Assembly (NCBI GenBank): GCA_947486575.1
Contig: CANKUB010000010.1
Location: forward strand, 1-64,000
Direction of reading: 5' to 3'
From: Betaproteobacteria bacterium
GTDB lineage: Bacteria; Pseudomonadota; Gammaproteobacteria; Burkholderiales; SG8-41
DNA: 64,000 bases
Positions 1-9,044 of this stretch are shown here, in pieces. Each line of letters starts with the position of its first letter. The first letter of the stretch is position 1. The notes below the pieces were generated by a model. That model was given only the letters and a program-made list of their open reading frames with translations, had not been told where the DNA came from and searched no databases. Position numbers and translations under genes: made by a program.

Positions 1-1396
1 CACGCTTGACGGTGATGGGCGTTTTTTCATCCTGATAGGTTTGGCCATTGATGCGCCACACCATCTTGACGTGATCGAGGGTGATGACGCGCGGTGACGC
101 GCAGTTGGCGGCAATCGGCACTATGCGTGACAACATTGCAGGTACGGCACGGGCGTAGGCTTCCTTGCGGCTAACATGAATACGCATGAGTTCGAGTGCC
201 GCACCGGGTTCAGGCACATCGGACTTGTCTTTGGCTGTGTCCTTGGCATCAACAGGGACGGCTGCTTCCTTCTTTTCGCCTTTTTTTGATTCGCCGCCGT
301 GCATCGCGTGTGCATTGCCGGCGTCCGGCTTCGCATCCTTCTCCGCCGGTTTGGCCGCGCCGGGCGGGCCATCCTCATGCTCCATCGGATCGAACACTTC
401 ACTGGTGAGCGTGATGGCGTCGCCCACTTTTGCGTCGCGCAGATCAAGCAGCACATCGATACGTTCCGCGTTGCTCAGGAACACTTCGCGAATCTTGCGC
501 GGGCTGTCGATCAACCCGCCGTCGTTGCCGATCAACTGAAAATCGAGCAATTGATCGCCGCTGCGGAAGGCCAATTTGTAGGGCCGCGCATTGGATCCGT
601 TCAGGATACGAAAACGATACAGGCGCGTGGCCGCTTCAAAGTAGGGCTTGGGAGTATAGTTGACCAGCACTTGCGAACCTAAAAAGCCGTCCGCCTTGTC
701 TTCGTCTGTCGGGTTGAACACAAGCTGGCCATTGGCATCCAGACGCCGGTCTTGCAGCACCAACGGAATGTCGGTGACACCGAACTTGAGATCAAGCGCT
801 TTTTGTAGCGCCAATTCTTCGTCGTCTTCGACAATGAACAAGCCTGCAAGTCCCAGGTAAACCTGTTTGCCGGTGAGATGATGCGGGTGCGGGTGGTACC
901 AATACGTTGCCGCACGGTTGGGCACAGCAAAGCTGTAGTCGTACGTTGCGCCGCCTGCCACGGCGTAATGTGGATGGCCGTCGTTATTGCTGTCCACCTT
1001 CAGGCCGTGCCAGTGAATGATGCTGGTTTCCTCGATGCCGTTCCAGAATTTGGCGCTGACTTTGCCGCCGCTGCGCAGGCGTATAACGGGATTGAGCAGA
1101 CGTTTGCCCTGACTTTCAACTTCATAGACGAGCAGTTTCGCTGGCTTGCCTGGAACAATTTCCTGCTGCACGGTTTTTGCTGACAGCGTGAATGCGCCGT
1201 TGACATCATGCACACCGTACAGTCCCTCTGCGCCGGGCACGCGCAGTTTGTTGGGAAAGGCTGCGTCGGGTTTGAATGGCGGCGATGGCGGCGTTTCAGG
1301 GGCAGCAGGTTTTAGATTGTGCCACCAGGCGTAACCACCGGCTATGCCTGCGGCAGTCGCTGCGCCCGCGATGAGTGCGGTTCTCCTGCTGGTCAT
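1..1396 (-). CDS. Multicopper oxidase, C-terminal part beyond the window
   Basis: Reads continuously leftward for about 465 codons and runs off the left edge, so the C-terminal copper ligands are not visible. The N-terminus has a twin-arginine-like signal (SRRTALIAGAA) followed by a hydrophobic stretch, suggesting Tat export of a folded cupredoxin enzyme. HWHG (residues about 128-131) and YHPHPHH (about 167-173) are the first two copper-ligand motifs of CotA/FtsP/CueO-like oxidases. A long insertion near residues 340-400 is rich in Lys, Ala, Asp, Glu with scattered His and Met, unusual for the fold and possibly metal-sequestering. It follows the small TPR gene by 17 bp, so co-transcription is likely. 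The substrate (Cu(I), Mn(II) or phenolics) cannot be told from the sequence. Confidence 0.85.
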   Translation of the reverse strand, partial: MTSRRTALIAGAATAAGIAGGYAWWHNLKPAAPETPPSPPFKPDAAFPNKLRVPGAEGLYGVHDVNGAFTLSAKTVQQEIVPGKPAKLLVYEVESQGKRLLNPVIRLRSGGKVSAKFWNGIEETSIIHWHGLKVDSNNDGHPHYAVAGGATYDYSFAVPNRAATYWYHPHPHHLTGKQVYLGLAGLFIVEDDEELALQKALDLKFGVTDIPLVLQDRRLDANGQLVFNPTDEDKADGFLGSQVLVNYTPKPYFEAATRLYRFRILNGSNARPYKLAFRSGDQLLDFQLIGNDGGLIDSPRKIREVFLSNAERIDVLLDLRDAKVGDAITLTSEVFDPMEHEDGPPGAAKPAEKDAKPDAGNAHAMHGGESKKGEKKEAAVPVDAKDTAKDKSDVPEPGAALELMRIHVSRKEAYARAVPAMLSRIVPIAANCASPRVITLDHVKMVWRINGQTYQDEKTPITVKR

Positions 1397-1413
1397 ATGC
1401 GCTTACCTTCTGA

Positions 1414-1881
1414 TTATTTTTTTCGAGCGCGATATGCCTTCACGGCCTGATCGAGATCGGTCAACTCTTCGCAAGGCAGCAAACAGATATTACGCAGCGC
1501 GGCGAGGTGTTTTTCCGCATTCGGTAAATCATTCACCATCAAATACGCTTCACCGATGTACTCATGCGCGCCTCGATGGCGTGGGTTAAGCTGGATTGAG
1601 CGCTTGTAATATTTGAACGCGAGATCCATCTGCTTCAGGTTGCGGTACGAAAAGCCGAGGTAGTTGTGCAGATCGGCACTATCCGGATCGCGTAACAAGG
1701 CTTGCTGAAAGCGCTTGGTGGCTTCAGGCCAGTTCTTCTTGTCCATTGCTGCTTTGCCTGCGGCGTAATCCGGGTCACTGACCGCAGCACTGGGATTGTC
1801 TTCGTAGGGTTCAGCACAGACGCAGGGTGCAAGTGTAGCTAATGAGAGTATTGCTAAAATATTCGTAACTATTTGTTTCAT
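1414..1881 (-). CDS. Small secreted TPR protein
   Basis: 155 residues with an N-terminal signal peptide (cleavage likely after CVCA) and two to three TPR helices (LHNYLGFSYRNL and HEYIGEAYL segments). The C-terminal CLLPCEELTDLDQAVKAY segment, with two Cys four apart, is a pattern I associate with small periplasmic TPR proteins. The function is unknown; TPR proteins usually scaffold partners. It lies 20 bp after the larger TPR gene and 17 bp before the multicopper oxidase, so all may form one unit. The first six codons (ATG AAA CAA ATA GTT ACG) are a copy of the dispersed AT-rich motif, so the motif supplies both start codon and signal-peptide N-region. Confidence 0.8.
   Translation of the reverse strand: MKQIVTNILAILSLATLAPCVCAEPYEDNPSAAVSDPDYAAGKAAMDKKNWPEATKRFQQALLRDPDSADLHNYLGFSYRNLKQMDLAFKYYKRSIQLNPRHRGAHEYIGEAYLMVNDLPNAEKHLAALRNICLLPCEELTDLDQAVKAYRARKK
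1864..1881 (-). repeat. Dispersed AT-rich motif copy containing a start codon
   Basis: Reads ATGAAACAAATAGTTACG on the minus strand, matching the consensus (AATAAAAACAAATAGTTACG) except at its 5' end, where ATG begins the small TPR gene. Confidence 0.65.
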
Positions 1882-1901
1882 AACGTATTTTAAGGTTAGG
1901 C

Positions 1902-3497
1902 TTAGCGCTGCGCCACGAATGCACGCGCACGCACGAGTTCCGGGCGTGTCGAATTTCCATCTTTCGCCAGCGCTATCAACTTCGCGTAATAGTCAGCGGC
2001 CCGTGTGCGTTCGCCAGCGGCCTCAGCCGCGATTGCCGCACCATAGTAGCCGCGAAACCGGTTTGGCTCACGCACCTGGGACGCCTCGTATTCCTTAAGC
2101 GCTTGTGTCGGTTGTTTGAGTTCCAGCAGCATATCACCCAGCAGTTCGCGAGCGGGGACGACGCGGCCGGGCGTGACGATATGCTTCTCGTTCTTGTCTT
2201 CCAGATCGGCGGCAGCGCGCATGAACTTGACCGCATCATCTGCCTTGCCTTGAGCAAACGCTATCCATCCTGCGATGGCGAGTCGCTGCACTTCGACTTC
2301 GGAGGCCCAATAGTTGTTTTTCGCGTCCTGCAATGCCTTATATAGCCGTGCAAGTTCTTCAGCATCCTTTTCCGCTGAAGCAGCGTCGCCGCTGCGCGCA
2401 GCACCCAGCGCGCGCGCGAAGTAGGTGATCGCGTCAGTATACTGAAATTTTGATGTTTGCGGCTGCAACTGCATGGCCTCACGCCACGCGCCACGCTCCA
2501 AAGCGTAACGCGCATGCATCGCTGCAATCGCATAGGGAACATTCGCTGCCGCTGTGTTGTATTTGGTGATCTTGAGAACTTTCTCCATTTGCCGTTTGGC
2601 GTCATTGTCGCGCGCTAGTTGCAGGTAGGCGTACACGGCATAGTCGCTGGCGTGATATGACTCGTTACCCTCTCCACCCTTTTCCGCTACTTCGGCAGAA
2701 CGCAGATTGGTCGCAGCCGAGTCTTCCCACGCGCCCACACGGGTAAAGATGTGCGATGGCATGTGCAGCGCATGCGGTGCTGCTGGCGCGATGCTGGCAT
2801 AACGGCGCGCGGCAGGCAGGCCCAGTTTGGCAATGGGCGGCGCGTCGTAGCTGTGAATCAAGTAGTGCGCTACACCGGGATGGTCGGGGTACTTGACGAA
2901 TAGCTTTTCCAGAATAGCCGCAGCCTTTAAATAAGCAGTAAAGGTTTGATCCGACTGCGATTGGGTGCCTGCGATGTACAACGCACTGAAAATTTGCGCT
3001 TCGTCGTCATCCGGGTAGCGAGCGGCCAATGCTTCAAAGGCCTTGGCGCGGGACTCCTGGCGCGAACGTTCCGAGCGGGTTGAAAAATCCTGGTAGTACG
3101 TCGCCACGGCCTCGATGTAGTCGCGCTCGCGCTGGGTATTGGGGCTGACACGGCGTCCTTGATCGATGGCTTCCTGTGCAACGGCCACCCCCTTGGGGGA
3201 AGCCCCAATGCCGCCCAGTGGATTGGACATCAGAATCGCGGCAATGCCCCAGTTCGCTACGGTGCATGAGGGATCTTGCACCAGTAGGTCACGGAACGTT
3301 TTTTCCGCTGCATAGAACCAAAACGAGTGCAGCATTGCTACGCCCGTCTCAAGCAGCGGCTGTACCTTAGCGTCACACGAATTCTGAAATTTGACGCGGC
3401 CGAGTTGACCCTTGCCGTCATCATCGTGTGCAATTCCCTTTGCGCAAAAAAACAGAAGCGAAGCGGCTACAGTAGAGGCAAGCGTGCGAGCGTTCAT
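1902..3497 (-). CDS. Secreted TPR protein, paralog A
   Basis: 531 residues with a signal peptide and a mature start rich in His/Asp (HDDDGKG). The rest is helical TPR-like repeats, including LHSFWFYAAEKTFRDLL and a C-terminal block LKEYEASQVREPNRFRGYYGAAIAAE. It is collinear with the upstream gene at 3566-5146: both share the early motif FxxSCxxKxxxxxETGVAMLHSxWF, GIAA/GIAL segments, PDHPGVAHYLIHSYD and the HMPSHIFTRVGxWEDS signature. Tandem duplication is the simplest explanation. Probably periplasmic. Role unknown; the link to a multicopper oxidase suggests, but does not prove, a role in metal handling or redox. Confidence 0.8.
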   Translation of the reverse strand: MNARTLASTVAASLLFFCAKGIAHDDDGKGQLGRVKFQNSCDAKVQPLLETGVAMLHSFWFYAAEKTFRDLLVQDPSCTVANWGIAAILMSNPLGGIGASPKGVAVAQEAIDQGRRVSPNTQRERDYIEAVATYYQDFSTRSERSRQESRAKAFEALAARYPDDDEAQIFSALYIAGTQSQSDQTFTAYLKAAAILEKLFVKYPDHPGVAHYLIHSYDAPPIAKLGLPAARRYASIAPAAPHALHMPSHIFTRVGAWEDSAATNLRSAEVAEKGGEGNESYHASDYAVYAYLQLARDNDAKRQMEKVLKITKYNTAAANVPYAIAAMHARYALERGAWREAMQLQPQTSKFQYTDAITYFARALGAARSGDAASAEKDAEELARLYKALQDAKNNYWASEVEVQRLAIAGWIAFAQGKADDAVKFMRAAADLEDKNEKHIVTPGRVVPARELLGDMLLELKQPTQALKEYEASQVREPNRFRGYYGAAIAAEAAGERTRAADYYAKLIALAKDGNSTRPELVRARAFVAQR

Positions 3498-3565
3498 GGG
3501 GGCAGCCTTTGATTATGATGTTAGTTGTCAGGACGATACTACCAGCGCGCTTGTACGGCACCGAT

Positions 3566-5146
3566 TTATCGCTGGACCAAATATTCCCTGGCACGCGACA
3601 GTTCCGGTCGCGATGAATCGGCATTTTTTGCCAGCGCCATCAACCGACTGTAGTTGTCTGCGGCTTTGCGCCGATCACCCGTGGCATCGGCCGCGCGCGC
3701 GATGCCGTAGATGCTGCGATAACGGTTCGGGTACGCACGTAACGAGGCTTCAAATTCGCGCAGCGCCGGTGCTGCATGGCCCATTTCAAGCAGCAACTCA
3801 GCATAGAGTTCTCGCATCGGATACAGCCGGTTTTCCATTGCCACATGTTTAACGCTGCCGTCCTCGTTTTCGGCGGCAGTGCGCATGAAGGTTTCGGCTT
3901 GCGTTTTGTTGCCTTCAGCGAGCGCGACCCATGCCGATATCGCCAGCATTTGTTCTTCGGTGCGGTCGGCCCAGAATGAGTTATTGGATTTTTCGAGTTT
4001 TTCGCGCAAGCCCTGCATCACGGCGATTTCAGATTTCGCACCGGTAATATCACCGCTGCGCGCCATGCCCAGCCCGCGTGTAAAGCGTGACAGTGATTCG
4101 GCCATCGGTGATGTTGTGGACGTAACCGGCATGGCAGCAGCGCCTTTCCAGTCGCCGCGCTCGATGAATAAACGTGCCGGTATGGCAGACAGCGCCGTGT
4201 TCATGCCCAAGTCAGATTCCTTGGCTGCTGCCGCGACAGCGCGCGCACGGTCAAGCATGGCTTGCGCCTTGCTGTCCTGCCCCAATTGCAGATGCGCATA
4301 GACGATGAAATCCATCGCGTGATAATAATCTTTGCGTACTTCAAGTGAATGCAGGTTCGACGCAATGGAATCCTCCCACATCCCCACCATCGAATAAATG
4401 TGTGAGGGCATATGGCGCGCGTGCGGCGCGGCGGGGGCTAGTTTTGCGTAACGGCGCGCGGCCGCGATGCCTTTTTCCGCCAGTGGCGGATAATCGTACG
4501 CGTGAATCAGAAAGTGCACTACGCCCGGATGCTGCGGGTTTTTGGTGAGCAGTGTTTCAAGTATCTGCGCAGATTTCAATTGATTGGCGTATTTCACATC
4601 GTTCTTCGGTGCGGTGGCCTGAAGGTTCAATGCATAAAACACCCACGCCTCGAAGTCGTCCGGGTAACGCTGCGTTAGTTGTTCGGTAGCTTTGGTGTAA
4701 GCGGCGAGGCGCGCGTTGACGGGCACTTTGTCGTGATCGCGATAGTACGAGGAGATGGCTTCAATATAATCACGCTCGCGCTGCGTTTTAGCGCCGTTGG
4801 CACCCAGGGCGTGCGCTTTTTCCAGCGCTTGCCACGCCGCTTCGGCGTTTTTGCGTTGCGGTGGCGCTGAAAGTGAGTTGCCCAGGTAATCGAGTGCAAT
4901 GCCCCAGTACGCGATGGCGCAGTTAGGATCATCTTTCAGTGCGGCGTCAAATGCTTTGCGTGCTTCACCAAACCAGTATGAGTGCAGCATCGCCACGCCG
5001 GTTTCAAATTGCGCATGCGCTTTTGGATTGCAAGATGTGGCAAAGGTGACTTTGCCAAGTTGATCTTCTTTGTCGTGTGCGACTGCGATACTGCTGGCAA
5101 ACAGCGACGCGACTGCTACCGAATTGATTAGACGGCGTATTTTCAT
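3566..5146 (-). CDS. Secreted TPR protein, paralog B
   Basis: 526 residues from the chosen ATG; an upstream in-frame extension exists but this start has GGGAGGG six bases before it and gives a proper signal peptide ending AVA-HDKED. Shares with the downstream paralog the conserved TSC..KAH.QFETGVAMLHSYWF opening, NPQHPGVVHFLIHAYDYPP and HARHMPSHIYSMVGMWEDS. The strict PSHI(F/Y) and HxP pattern suggests a conserved pocket between TPR helices rather than only a scaffold. Spaced 68 bp from paralog A, likely first gene of the cluster TPR-TPR-small TPR-multicopper oxidase. Confidence 0.82.
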   Translation of the reverse strand: MKIRRLINSVAVASLFASSIAVAHDKEDQLGKVTFATSCNPKAHAQFETGVAMLHSYWFGEARKAFDAALKDDPNCAIAYWGIALDYLGNSLSAPPQRKNAEAAWQALEKAHALGANGAKTQRERDYIEAISSYYRDHDKVPVNARLAAYTKATEQLTQRYPDDFEAWVFYALNLQATAPKNDVKYANQLKSAQILETLLTKNPQHPGVVHFLIHAYDYPPLAEKGIAAARRYAKLAPAAPHARHMPSHIYSMVGMWEDSIASNLHSLEVRKDYYHAMDFIVYAHLQLGQDSKAQAMLDRARAVAAAAKESDLGMNTALSAIPARLFIERGDWKGAAAMPVTSTTSPMAESLSRFTRGLGMARSGDITGAKSEIAVMQGLREKLEKSNNSFWADRTEEQMLAISAWVALAEGNKTQAETFMRTAAENEDGSVKHVAMENRLYPMRELYAELLLEMGHAAPALREFEASLRAYPNRYRSIYGIARAADATGDRRKAADNYSRLMALAKNADSSRPELSRAREYLVQR

Positions 5147-5522
5147 CGTGCCCTCCCGAGCGGTTAACTTGAATGTCAGTGTGAAGTCTGCGCTGTCGCT
5201 TGCCTGTGTGTCAAATGGCAACCTGTTGTGCTCATGCATGAAGGAAGTTATTGTAACTTATTGTTTATATTCATATTATTAATGGTGCTTGGATTCGATT
5301 CGATCTACCGCTCAGCGTGGTCAAATGTCAAAACAGTGTTGCTGGTACTGAGCGTTCTTTGCGCAAGGGGATGCAAGGCAGTCGCCAGGCGTGAGCATTG
5401 CGCAGAAAGCGTCTGCTGCCGGGCGGAAATGTCGATGCAAATTCCTGTACTATCAGAAGAATGCGAATTCTATGCGCATACCCCAACCCAGTACCTACCC
5501 CGTTTATCAATCATCCGACATC
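5147..5522. other. Divergent intergenic region
   Basis: About 375 bp between leftward TPR paralog B and the rightward VOC gene; promoters for both must lie here but I see no convincing -35/-10 pair. It holds a degenerate copy of the dispersed AT-rich motif at 5251-5270 (minus-strand ATATAAACAATAAGTTACAA) inside an AT-rich tract. Confidence 0.4.
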
Positions 5523-5987
5523 ATGACTGACCTCAAACCTGCAGATTTCGCCCCGGTAGCAGGCTTGCTGAATAATACTCAAATCACTACCGGACAGTAC
5601 ATCGCTCACATAGCCGTGCCATGCCGTGATCTTGAAGGGACGGCCCGCTGGTACTCGCAAGTGCTGGGGGCGCAGCCGGTGCGCATACTCGATGATCGCG
5701 TAACCTTCAGTTTTGGCGGCGTGTTGCAGCTGGTGTGTCATCTGGAGCGGCGCGCGATTGACCCATCGCCGCGTGCTTATCCGCGCCATTTTGGTCTGAC
5801 GTTTTTGAAGATGGAAGACTTTACCCGGATGCACAACCATATCGAAAAGCTGGGCATCAAGATGATGGTGCATGCGACGGCGCGTTTTGCCGACACCCCG
5901 CATGAACATCAGACATTCATGCTGGTTGAACCTGCCAACAACGTGTTGGAATTCAAGTGTTATCTGCGGCCGGAGCTTAGTTACTAA
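5523..5987 (+). CDS. VOC (glyoxalase/bleomycin resistance) family protein
   Basis: About 154 residues. A single VOC module: YIAHIAVPCRDLEGTARWYSQVLG opens the first beta-alpha-beta unit, followed by RHFGLTF, then LVEPANNVLEFKCYL with the terminal metal-ligand Glu. The His in IAHIAV, the His in PRHFGL and the Glu in VLEFK are the usual metal ligands. The family covers glyoxalases, extradiol dioxygenases and resistance proteins; the substrate is not predictable. In-frame ATGs further upstream (for example 5472) are possible; none has a strong Shine-Dalgarno, so the start is uncertain. Confidence 0.75.
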   Translation: MTDLKPADFAPVAGLLNNTQITTGQYIAHIAVPCRDLEGTARWYSQVLGAQPVRILDDRVTFSFGGVLQLVCHLERRAIDPSPRAYPRHFGLTFLKMEDFTRMHNHIEKLGIKMMVHATARFADTPHEHQTFMLVEPANNVLEFKCYLRPELSY

Positions 5988-6020
5988 CCCGTAGCCGCTC
6001 GCGTGGCAGCCAGCCGTTGG

Positions 6021-7406
6021 CTACGGATGTCTGTCTTCTGCCAAATCCCAAAACAGTCCCGTCATCATCTGCAAACCTTCGCGAAGGATAGAGCCTAGCG
6101 CGTGTTCATCGGGTGCATGTTGCGAGCAGCCTGCATAGGAGTGCGGCACCCACAGCGTGGGCAAGCCCAGCGTTTCCGCAAAGCAATCGTTGGGAAGTGA
6201 GCCACCGATATTCGGCAGAATCGCGGGCGCAGCGCCCGTGGTGCGGCGGATGGATTCTGCGGCCCAGCGCACCCACGCGTTGTCGGGATCAAGGCGTGTT
6301 GCCTGCATGAAACTCTTGCGCGCCATGCTGATTTCAACGCACTGATAACCGTTCGCATCAAGGTGCTTGCGCAAAATCGGAATAAAAGTATTCGCATCGC
6401 AGCCCGCGACAAAACGTATCTGACAGGTGGCGACTGCCTTGCCGGGAATCGCATTCACCGGGTTGTCCGGGTTGCCGGTACGGAAGGCAAGAATCTCGAA
6501 GGTGTTCCAGGCGTAAAGTTTTTCCGCTGCCGACAAACCGGGCTCGCCCCACCAGGGATCAATCTGCGGTTCGTCCGGCTCAGGCGTGGGCTGGCAATCG
6601 GTGAGCGCTTTGCGAATGCTGGCGGGGATGTTGTCCGGCATGAGTTCGCGCACCAGCACTTTGCCTTCGCGCGTGACGATGCTTGCCAGTGCATGCGCCA
6701 GCACGATGCCGGGGTTGGCGAGCAGCCCGCCCCAATTGCCGGAGTGATGCGCGCCTTCGCGCATCTCGATGGTGAAATTCAGATTCATGCAGCCGCGCGA
6801 GCCGAGATACAGCGTCGGTCGCTTCGCTGATAAGCGCGGGCCGTCGGAGGCGATCAGCACGTCCGCTTTCAATCGTTGCTTATGTTGTTCACAAAACGTT
6901 TGTAAACCCGGTGAACTCAGTTCTTCGCCGGTCTCCAGCATGAATTTCACGTTAAAGCCGAGTTTGCCGCGCTCGGCGAGCACCGTTTCCATTGCGGCCA
7001 TGTTGACCGAGTGCTGGCCTTTATTGTCGGCAGTGCCGCGACCGTAATAGCGGTCGCCTTCCTGTTTGAGCTTCCAAGGCTCGATGCCGCTGCGCCACTG
7101 GTCTTCAAGGCCGCGTATCACGTCGCCGTGACCGTACATCAACACCGTCGGCAGATCGTTTCCTTCAAAACGTTCGGCCAAAAGAATCGGCCCGACGCCT
7201 GCGACCGGGTTCGGCAGAATTTCGGTTTTGAAGCCCATGCGTGTGAAGGCGGGCGTGATTTCGTCTTTAAGATACACATCCATATACGGACGGCTTTCGG
7301 GGATTTGGCTCTCGGTGCGGATGGCAACGCGTCGCGCCAGGTCTTCGATAAACTTACCCTCGTCAAAGTGACGTGTGGCGCGGGAGATAGCGGATTCGCG
7401 GGTCAT
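6021..7406 (-). CDS. M20 family metallopeptidase (dipeptidase-like)
   Basis: 461 residues, cytosolic. Canonical M20 layout: MYGHGDVIRG (first metal His and Asp), GTADNKGQHSVN (bridging Asp), LETGEELSSPG (catalytic Glu pair), ASDGPRL, and a C-terminal His in CSQHAPDEHAL. A lid/dimerisation domain with REGAHHSGNWGG lies between. Family members hydrolyse dipeptides, N-acyl amino acids or carbamoyl compounds; the length and motif set fit the ArgE/DapE/CPG2-type dipeptidase group. Convergent with the VOC gene (33 bp) and divergent from homospermidine synthase. Confidence 0.85.
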   Translation of the reverse strand: MTRESAISRATRHFDEGKFIEDLARRVAIRTESQIPESRPYMDVYLKDEITPAFTRMGFKTEILPNPVAGVGPILLAERFEGNDLPTVLMYGHGDVIRGLEDQWRSGIEPWKLKQEGDRYYGRGTADNKGQHSVNMAAMETVLAERGKLGFNVKFMLETGEELSSPGLQTFCEQHKQRLKADVLIASDGPRLSAKRPTLYLGSRGCMNLNFTIEMREGAHHSGNWGGLLANPGIVLAHALASIVTREGKVLVRELMPDNIPASIRKALTDCQPTPEPDEPQIDPWWGEPGLSAAEKLYAWNTFEILAFRTGNPDNPVNAIPGKAVATCQIRFVAGCDANTFIPILRKHLDANGYQCVEISMARKSFMQATRLDPDNAWVRWAAESIRRTTGAAPAILPNIGGSLPNDCFAETLGLPTLWVPHSYAGCSQHAPDEHALGSILREGLQMMTGLFWDLAEDRHP

Positions 7407-7601
7407 GATTTGAGTTTTTCCAGTCGTATGCGGAGCGGGTTAAAAACGCATTATGATGGGAATTTTCATCCGTGCGGGTGCGTTGCGCAAGTCTATGCGT
7501 TCGCATCGCTGCAAAATGCTACACTGCGCGCCGTTTAATACCTATTCCATCGTATTGCTGAATCACAAATGGAATACGCCAATCTCAGGGAAGTTTATGC
7601 A

Positions 7602-9020
7602 ATGGTTGAAAAAAAGCACGTCAAGTTTCCCGGAAGACTGGTGTTCGTTGGCTTCGGCTCTGTCGGACAGGGCACCTTGCCCTTGCTGCTGCGGCACATC
7701 GATATGCCACGCGAGCGCATTACCATACTCACGGGCGACGAGCGCGGTCAAGCTGAGGCTGATCACTTCGGCATAAAATTTGTTGTGCAGCCGTTGACGC
7801 GCGACAACTATCGCGCGCTGCTCGACCCACTGCTCGACAAGGGAGATTTTCTGCTCAATCTTTCGGTGGATGTTTCGAGCGTTGCGCTGATCGAGTTTTG
7901 CTACGAAAAAGGCGCGATGTATCTCGATACCTGCATTGAGCCCTGGCTCGGCGGGTACACGGATCCTACGGTTTCTGCGTCACACCGCTCCAACTACGGA
8001 CTGCGTGAAGATGTGCTCTCGCTGCGCGCGAAATTTCCCAACGGCGGGCCGACGGTGATCCCGACGCATGGTGCGAATCCCGGGTTAATTTCGCATTGGG
8101 TGAAACAGGGGCTGATTAACATTGCGCGCGATCTGCATCGCAAAGCGGATATTCCAAAATCGAAGGCGCAATGGGCGCAGCTCGCCATGAAGCTCGGTGT
8201 GAAGGTGATTCATTGCGCCGAGCGCGATACGCAAACGGCGAATCCGGGCAAGCAGCGTTTTGAGTTCGTCAATACCTGGTCGGTCGATGGTTTTGTTGGG
8301 GAAGGTTCGCAGCCGTGCGAGTTGGGCTGGGGCACGCATGAAAGGCATTTCCCGCCCGAAGGCCAGCGCCATGAGTATGGTTGTGATGCAGCCATTTATC
8401 TCACGCGGCCCGGTGCATCGGTGCGTGTGCGCTCATGGGCGCCGAGCGAGGGCAATTACCACGGCTTTTTGATTACGCACGGTGAAGCGGTGTCGATTGC
8501 GGATTATTTTACGGTACGTGAAAAAGATACAGTGGTGTATCGCCCGACCTGTCATTACGCCTATCACCCGTGTGACAACACCGTGTCATCCATCCATGAG
8601 CTGGCCGGTAAAAACTGGGAGTTGCCAGAGAAAAAACGCATTTTCATGGACGAAATCGTTGACGGCACCGACGAACTCGGTGCGTTACTGATGGGCCACG
8701 CGCGTGGTGCGTATTGGTACGGTTCACGCGTCAACATCCACGACGCGCGTAAGTTGGCGCCGTTCAACAACGCTACCAGTATTCAGGTTGCAGCAGGCGT
8801 GATGGGGGGCGTGGTGTGGGCTATGGAAAATCCGCGTGCGGGCATCCTTGATCCGGACGATCTGGATTTTCGGCGTGTGCTGGAAATTGCCAATCCGTAT
8901 CTGGGCGATGTGCGTGGTGTTTATACCGAATGGAGCCCGCTGCGGGGTCGGCATCACCCGTTCCGCGAGGACGTGGACGAATCTGATCCGTGGCAGTTCA
9001 AGAATTTTCGCGTGACGTAG
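7602..9020 (+). CDS. hss: Homospermidine synthase
   Basis: 472 residues from an ATG preceded by AGGGAAG at about 8 bp; an ATG 33 bp upstream is less well placed. The N-terminal Rossmann fold GRLVFVGFGSVGQGTLPLLL and the saccharopine-dehydrogenase-like layout, with NLSVDVSSVALIEFCYEKGAMYLDTCIEPW and PTHGANPGLISHWVKQGL, match bacterial NAD-dependent homospermidine synthases (about 477 aa in Blastochloris). The enzyme joins two putrescines, or putrescine and spermidine, to make sym-homospermidine with release of ammonia or diaminopropane. No other polyamine gene is in the window. Confidence 0.88.
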   Translation: MVEKKHVKFPGRLVFVGFGSVGQGTLPLLLRHIDMPRERITILTGDERGQAEADHFGIKFVVQPLTRDNYRALLDPLLDKGDFLLNLSVDVSSVALIEFCYEKGAMYLDTCIEPWLGGYTDPTVSASHRSNYGLREDVLSLRAKFPNGGPTVIPTHGANPGLISHWVKQGLINIARDLHRKADIPKSKAQWAQLAMKLGVKVIHCAERDTQTANPGKQRFEFVNTWSVDGFVGEGSQPCELGWGTHERHFPPEGQRHEYGCDAAIYLTRPGASVRVRSWAPSEGNYHGFLITHGEAVSIADYFTVREKDTVVYRPTCHYAYHPCDNTVSSIHELAGKNWELPEKKRIFMDEIVDGTDELGALLMGHARGAYWYGSRVNIHDARKLAPFNNATSIQVAAGVMGGVVWAMENPRAGILDPDDLDFRRVLEIANPYLGDVRGVYTEWSPLRGRHHPFREDVDESDPWQFKNFRVT

Positions 9021-9044
9021 CGGCACCCCGAGGTAATTTTGGCG

